Positions 60,053 to 64,000 of a stretch of 64,000 nucleotides of DNA are shown one piece after another. Made by a program: the position numbers and the translations under genes. This DNA comes from Clostridium felsineum DSM 794 (GTDB taxonomy: Bacteria > Bacillota > Clostridia > Clostridiales > Clostridiaceae): the NCBI RefSeq assembly GCF_002006355.2, contig NZ_CP096980.1, positions 1,736,001 through 1,800,000 of the forward strand. Direction: 5' to 3'. Numbering within the stretch: position 1 is the stretch's first letter; every line of letters starts with the position of its first letter. The notes beneath the pieces are model-generated. The model worked only from the letters and a program-made list of their open reading frames with translations. It searched no databases and was not told the DNA's origin.

Positions 60053-61532
60053 GAGCGTGTGAAGAAAAGTCTGTAAATAAAAATAATAAGGCTTTCTATG
60101 GTAAAATAAAATCATAGGAGGCCTTTTATTATGGCAAGAAAAAAAGATATTTATAAGGTAAAACCAATGAATGAAGGAAAAAGAAATATTATATCAGCTC
60201 TTATAGAAGAGTATGATATTCAGTCAGCTGAGGATATTCAGGAAGCTTTAAAAGATCTATTAGGTGGAACTATTCAATCTATGCTTGAAGGTGAAATGGA
60301 CGAGCATTTAGGCTATGAACCATATGAACGAGCCGAAACTACAAACTCAAGAAATGGGAAAAAACAAAAAAGAATTCGAAGCAAATATGGTGAGATGAAT
60401 ATAGATGTACCACAGGATAGAGAAAGTTCTTTTGAACCTAAAATAGTACAAAAACACCAGAAAGATATTTCTGGTATAGAAGAAAAAATTATTTCTATGT
60501 ATGCTAAAGGATTAAGTACCAGACAAATTTCAGAACAAATTGAAGATATATATGGGTTTGAAGTTAGTGAAGGAATGGTTTCAAATATAACCAATAAACT
60601 TCTTCCTGAAATAGAAGCATGGCAACATAGACCTTTATCTACAGTATATCCAATTGTTTTCATTGATGCAGTTCATTTTTCCGTAAGGGAAAATAACGTT
60701 ATACGTAAGCTTGCAGCTTACATTATTCTTGGTATAAATAATGAAGGCAGAAAAGAAGTACTTTCTATAAATATTGGAGAAAATGAAAGCAGTAAATATT
60801 GGCTTAGTGCTCTCAATGAATTAAAAAATAGAGGTGTTCAAGATATCCTTATCCTTTGTGCAGATGGTCTTACAGGGATAAAGGAATCTATATCAGTAGC
60901 TTTTCCAAATACTGAATATCAACGTTGTATAGTTCATCAAGTAAGAAATACATTAAAGTATGTTTCTGATAAAGATAAAAAAGAATTTGCAAAAGATTTA
61001 AAAACTATATATCATGCACCTTCTGAGGAAATTGCATATAAGCAATTAGAAGAAATCACTGGAAAATGGGAAAAACATTATCCTAACTCAATGAAAAGCT
61101 GGAAATCAAATTGGGATGCTATTAGCCCTATTTTTAAGTTCTCTGCTGATGTAAGAAAAGTTATTTATACTACAAATGCAATCGAAAGTCTCAACAGCAC
61201 ATATCGTAGATTAAATAGACAAAGAACTGTATTTCCAAGCGATACATCACTTTTAAAAGCTTTATACCTTGCTACTTTTGAAGCTACAAAAAAATGGCGT
61301 TTGCCACTAAGAAATTGGGGTAAAGTGTACGGTGAATTATCCATTATGTATGAAGGACGACTTACTGAATAAAAAGCTTAATATGCCAAAAACGCCTGTT
61401 TTTAAAGGCGTTCTTGACATACATATTTTTAGAATGTATATTTAAAACAAGATAGAAAGTAACTTTTCTGACAATCTTGTCTTTTAAAACTTACCATAGA
61501 AAGTTATTTTACAGAAAGAATTTTACACGCTC
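60053..61532 (+). mobile_element. IS256-family insertion sequence, copy C (1480 bp)
   Basis: Both ends match copies A and B (GAGCGTGTGAAG at the left; CACGCTC at the right), but it is in the opposite orientation and 2 bp longer, owing to an insertion in the region after the transposase. The flanks, TTTCATAA and CATCAATG, do not match, so no target duplication exists. Its right neighbour is the start of an IS66 tnpB gene whose continuation is absent on the left. Confidence 0.95.
60131..61372 (+). CDS. IS256-family transposase (copy C)
   Basis: Intact 413-residue DDE transposase, identical to copy B except Glu for Asp in ALIEEYD. AGGAGGCC precedes the ATG. All catalytic residues are present, so it may be active. 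Confidence 0.97.
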   Translation: MARKKDIYKVKPMNEGKRNIISALIEEYDIQSAEDIQEALKDLLGGTIQSMLEGEMDEHLGYEPYERAETTNSRNGKKQKRIRSKYGEMNIDVPQDRESSFEPKIVQKHQKDISGIEEKIISMYAKGLSTRQISEQIEDIYGFEVSEGMVSNITNKLLPEIEAWQHRPLSTVYPIVFIDAVHFSVRENNVIRKLAAYIILGINNEGRKEVLSINIGENESSKYWLSALNELKNRGVQDILILCADGLTGIKESISVAFPNTEYQRCIVHQVRNTLKYVSDKDKKEFAKDLKTIYHAPSEEIAYKQLEEITGKWEKHYPNSMKSWKSNWDAISPIFKFSADVRKVIYTTNAIESLNSTYRRLNRQRTVFPSDTSLLKALYLATFEATKKWRLPLRNWGKVYGELSIMYEGRLTE

Positions 61533-61987
61533 CATCAATGTTACTTCTTAGATCCGGCACTCCACAAGCTAAATATACTTTATCCACACTATCTATATTC
61601 AACATATTGTCGATAGTTCCCTTAATATATAAATTAGCGTAGCTTTGTATCCCTTCGGTATATATATTTTTACATTGCCTATTTTAATTTTTACCTCTTC
61701 ACTATAACTGTGCGAAACTTTAGTCTTTGATATATCTATAGTATGAAAGGTTTGGAAGGTACTTGATTTAACTTTTTTCTCTGGCGATATAGCTACTGTG
61801 GCGTTATATTATTTTCTTTACAGAAATCTACAATTCTTTCTTTGTGGCCCGAAAATTTATCTATTATTTCAACCCAGTTCGTATCCTTATTTTTACCGTT
61901 CATAACAGGCATACCCATTTTACTTTGATACCTGTTATTTTATCCTATCGGATATCTATATTGTAGGCGTTAATTTTTTATGCTTAC
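61533..61987 (-). mobile_element. IS66-family element remnant (degraded tnpA, truncated tnpB)
   Basis: On the minus strand, ATG at 61903 opens MNGKNKDTNWVEIIDKFSGH and then KERIVDFCKENNITP, the N-terminus of an IS66 TnpA, which runs into a stop and frameshifts but resumes as VKIKIGNVKIYIPKGY. At 61605 tnpB starts (MLNIDSVDKVYLACGVPDLR) and is cut after about 24 codons by IS256 copy C. The outer end at 61987 reads GTAAGCATAA inward, fitting the GTAA start of IS66 terminal repeats. No transposase tnpC remains. Confidence 0.75.
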
Positions 61988-62217
61988 GTATAAATGACTG
62001 TAAATTGTAGTTTTGCACCTCTAAAGTAAACCCGTTATGAAAATATTTACGATTTTTTAAATGAATAAAGCAACCTTTTTTATATTTTAGAAATAAAAAT
62101 TATTATACAATATAGAGTTCGAGATTCAATAAATAACAATTTGAAAAAACTATAGTATAATAAGATATTAAAAGCTATATAGGAATACTCTTAAGAAAAA
62201 AATATTTAGGAGGAAAA
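61988..62217. other. Intergenic region, nothing recognised
   Basis: AT-rich sequence between the IS66 end and the MerR gene; only the AGGAGG ribosome binding site at 62208-62213 is evident. Confidence 0.5.
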
Positions 62218-63020
62218 ATGATGAGTTATAAAATTGGAGAAGTGTCTAAATTATTGGATATACCCGTTGAAACAATACGATATTATGAATCAAAAAATAT
62301 AATTTCACCTAAAAGAGCGAAGGATAGCAATTACCGTGAATATGAGACTTGGGATATCTACTATTTATTAGAGTGTAAAAAATTTAGAAGTTACAGCCTT
62401 TCAATAGAAGAAATAACTAATATTATACATCATGAATCATTAGAATGTTTTTGTAAGAAAATTACAAAGGTACAGTATGAAATAGAAAATAAAATAAAAT
62501 ATTATACACTGTTACATAAAAAGAATCAAAAATATCAAGATACATTAGTTAATATTAAAAAAAGCTATATCAAAATACAATAAAAAATAGACCTGAATCA
62601 TTATATTTATTAATGAATGCTAGAGAAGATAGTGAATATGGAAGAATATATGATAACGATGGACTTTTTAAAGCATGGATAAAATATTTTCCCTTTATTG
62701 ATGTTGTACAAAATATTTCAAAACAAGATATTAATTTTAGAGATGAAATTAACAGGGATAATTGGTTTTTGGGTATAGAAAAAGAATATGCAGAGGCATT
62801 GGAATTACCAATTAATCAAAGTGTGATTTATAAAAAAGAACAAAAATGTATTTATACAATAGTATGTGTTGGAGATAGAGGAAGCTTATCATTAAAGATT
62901 TTAGATGGTGCTATAAAATATATAGAAGACAATGGTTATAAAATTGTAGATGATATTATAGGAAACCTATTAGCACGAGTACATGAAGATGATAAATACT
63001 ATAGATATATTGAACTATGA
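62218..63020 (+). pseudogene. MerR-family regulator split by a frameshift
   Basis: ATG 62218 (AGGAGG ahead) opens a MerR helix-turn-helix (SYKIGEVSKLLDIPVETIRY and YESKNIISPKR) and a coiled coil, and stops at 62581-62583 after 121 codons. The frame one base over is open across the break (KNRPESLYLLMNAREDSEYGR) and continues as an effector-binding GyrI-like domain to 63020. Together they make about 265 residues, the size of BmrR-like MerR proteins that sense small molecules. The break lies in or near an A-rich run at 62572-62587. Either half may still be made; the first has a complete DNA-binding domain. Confidence 0.7.
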
Positions 63021-63059
63021 ATACCAATAGAATAAGTTAAGAATTTTTTGATAAAGTGC

Positions 63060-63090
63060 TTGACTCTGTAGCCACTACAGGGTTTATTAT
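63060..63090 (+). promoter_or_regulatory. MerR-type promoter with 19-bp spacer
   Basis: TTGACT (63060-63065) and TATTAT (63085-63090) are separated by 19 bp, longer than normal, and the spacer contains the palindrome CTGTAG-CCA-CTACAG (63066-63080). This is the form recognised by MerR-family activators, which twist the DNA to realign the elements. The MerR pseudogene lies just upstream. Confidence 0.85.
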
Positions 63091-63131
63091 ACTAATGAAA
63101 ACAACAATTGACTACTAGGAGGAATAAGAAA

Positions 63132-63316
63132 ATGAATTTAATAACTGTAGATTAAGAAAAATGTATCAATTGTGGAATTTGTGCAAATGAATGTACTAGA
63201 CAGATATTAAGAATTGGGGAAACCCTGAAATATCAGCCGTATGCTCTTTATGCCAGACCAATGTTCCTTGTGAATTTAGGAACCCTACATTAGCTGCTAA
63301 TAGGCAGGCGAAGTAG
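63132..63316 (+). pseudogene. Broken ferredoxin-type protein, probably the N-terminus of an Fe-S nitroreductase
   Basis: ATG 63132 follows AGGAGG and starts MNLITVD, then TAA, then EKCINCGICANECTRQILRI with a CxxCxxCxxxC 4Fe-4S motif. AAG/AAA to TAA is enough to explain the stop. After a frameshift the sequence resumes as NPEISAVCSLCQTNVPCEF and ends at 63316. This pattern is found at the start of ferredoxin-fused nitroreductases; the flavin domain is missing. It would have been driven by the MerR-type promoter. Confidence 0.6.
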
Positions 63317-63464
63317 CGGATTTGAAACATAAATCGTAATGGCTAATTAGTGTTAATTGTCGATCTATAAGTAGTGTGGAAAGTTAATTTTTTTTGCTTA
63401 TTGATGTAACAATAATGATTACAATTGCTATTAATAAAAATGGATTGAAGTCGCAAAATTAATC

Positions 63465-63498
63465 CATACGCATATTATTCTTTAAGAATATGCGTATG
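63465..63498. terminator. Hairpin, possible terminator
   Basis: CATACGCATATT (63465-63476) pairs perfectly with AATATGCGTATG (63487-63498) across a 10-nt loop. No T run follows on the plus strand. The rest of 63317-63560 holds no gene that I can see. Confidence 0.55.
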
Positions 63499-63520
63499 AT
63501 ACTTAATAAAGGGCTGTGTG

Positions 63521-63547
63521 TAATTACAATTGTTACAAATGTAATTA
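63521..63547 (+). promoter_or_regulatory. Palindrome upstream of the Rrf2-family gene
   Basis: TAATTAC and GTAATTA form a 7-bp inverted repeat with a 13-bp centre, ending 13 bp before the ATG at 63561. Rrf2-family regulators often repress their own genes from such sites. Confidence 0.45.
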
Positions 63548-63560
63548 AGAGGAGGGCAAA

Positions 63561-64000
63561 ATGAGAATAAATACAAAATTTCCAGTTGCAATACATATTT
63601 TAGCAGTTGTTGGATTAGCGCCACTATTATATAATGAAAAGCCTACTTCTGCAGCAATTGCATTAAGCGTTAACACGAATCCTGTTGTAATTAGAAGAAT
63701 AAACGCTCTGCTTAAAACAGCAGGATTGATAAACGTCCGTGCGGGTATAGGTGGTGTTGAGTTGCTAAAATCACCAAAAGAAATATCATTAAGAATGATA
63801 TTTGATGCTGTACAATCTGATGAAGCATCGAGTATTTTTGATCTGCATGATAAGGTTAATCCGAAATGCAAAATCGGTTCGGTCATTAATCTTGCGTTGT
63901 CCGTCCCATTGCATTCAGTTCAACTTGAAATGGAGTTAGAGTTAGAGAAATATACACTATTTGATATAATGAAGGATATTGCAACTAGGAATGATATGGA
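63561..64000 (+). CDS. Rrf2-family transcriptional regulator, YwnA-like (3' end outside window)
   Basis: ATG 63561 follows GAGGAGGG and the frame is open to the window edge (146 codons seen). The winged helix-turn-helix is typical: FPVAIHILAVVGLAP, SAAIALSVNTNPVVIRRINALLKTAGLINVRAGIGGVELLK. Only one cysteine (PKCKIG) is seen, so no Fe-S cluster of the IscR/NsrR type; it is nearer to Bacillus YwnA. Codons such as GTCCGTGCGGGT are less AT-biased than the neighbours, hinting at recent transfer. Confidence 0.85.
   Translation, partial: MRINTKFPVAIHILAVVGLAPLLYNEKPTSAAIALSVNTNPVVIRRINALLKTAGLINVRAGIGGVELLKSPKEISLRMIFDAVQSDEASSIFDLHDKVNPKCKIGSVINLALSVPLHSVQLEMELELEKYTLFDIMKDIATRNDM

Noticed and set aside
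8705..61372. Composite transposon formed by the IS256 copies
   Set aside because: The stretches between copies hold conserved housekeeping genes, and copies A and B each have their own target duplication, so they arrived separately.
63545..63886. 113-codon minus-strand frame
   Set aside because: It is antisense to the Rrf2-family gene, whose plus-strand frame has clear winged-helix motifs and a strong ribosome binding site.

Overview
The window is AT-rich DNA from a Clostridium. Gene content and order (nadABC, an FprA-type flavodiiron protein, feoAAB, pyruvate kinase and T-box argS, with sporulation and strictly anaerobic enzymes such as class II B12-dependent ribonucleotide reductase) resemble the solventogenic C. 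acetobutylicum / C. felsineum group. That placement is inference from remembered gene order, not from a search. Rho-independent terminators, AGGAGG-type ribosome binding sites and sigma-A promoters are easy to see throughout.

Region by region: 0-8.5 kb holds an RluA-type pseudouridine synthase (cut by the window edge), two MOP-superfamily flippases (MurJ-like and SpoVB-like), a membrane-anchored beta-propeller, a zinc phospholipase C-like protein, a methyltransferase-like protein and a B12-binding radical SAM protein. 8.5-10 kb is IS256-family copy A. 10-13.1 kb is the nadABC operon (NAD de novo synthesis, completed in part by nadE at 50.8-52.7 kb). 13.3-18.5 kb has a HelD-like helicase, flavodiiron protein FprA behind a structured leader, and a membrane lipase-like protein. 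18.6-21.6 kb is a Fur-box-controlled ferrous iron operon, feoA-feoA-feoB plus a Cys-rich FeoC-like regulator. 22.1-23.6 kb is IS256 copy B. 24-33 kb has pyruvate kinase, a degenerate NodB-fold deacetylase, a zinc-ribbon TcaA-like membrane protein, TerC, an amidohydrolase and argS behind a T-box.

33.1-34.6 kb carries the most interesting locus: an HTH-TPR regulator of the RRNPP type followed after 15 bp by an unlisted 38-40 codon gene for a secreted peptide precursor, that is, a likely peptide quorum-sensing pair. An IS1182-family element follows it. 36.6-46 kb has YbjQ, an Fe-S/flavin enoate reductase-like enzyme, an EamA exporter diverging from a LysR regulator, and a divergent galK / GPH-sugar-transporter locus with three copies of one palindromic operator. 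46.1-46.4 kb holds three tandem copies of a 90-nt structured repeat abutting the end of nrdJ, whose upstream region has NrdR-type boxes. 49.5-57.4 kb is housekeeping: gamma carbonic anhydrase-like protein, YaaR, nadE, NfeD/SPFH pair, a GT4 glycosyltransferase, arginase. A tRNA-Glu(CUC) gene lies at 57.6 kb.

57.8-64 kb is accessory and decaying: a gene fragment, a secreted LamG/BIG2 protein, a frameshifted ORF, IS256 copy C without target duplication, an IS66 remnant, a frameshifted MerR regulator, an intact MerR-type promoter facing a broken ferredoxin gene, and the start of an Rrf2-family regulator that runs off the window. Two of the three IS256 copies sit precisely inside bidirectional terminator hairpins between convergent genes.
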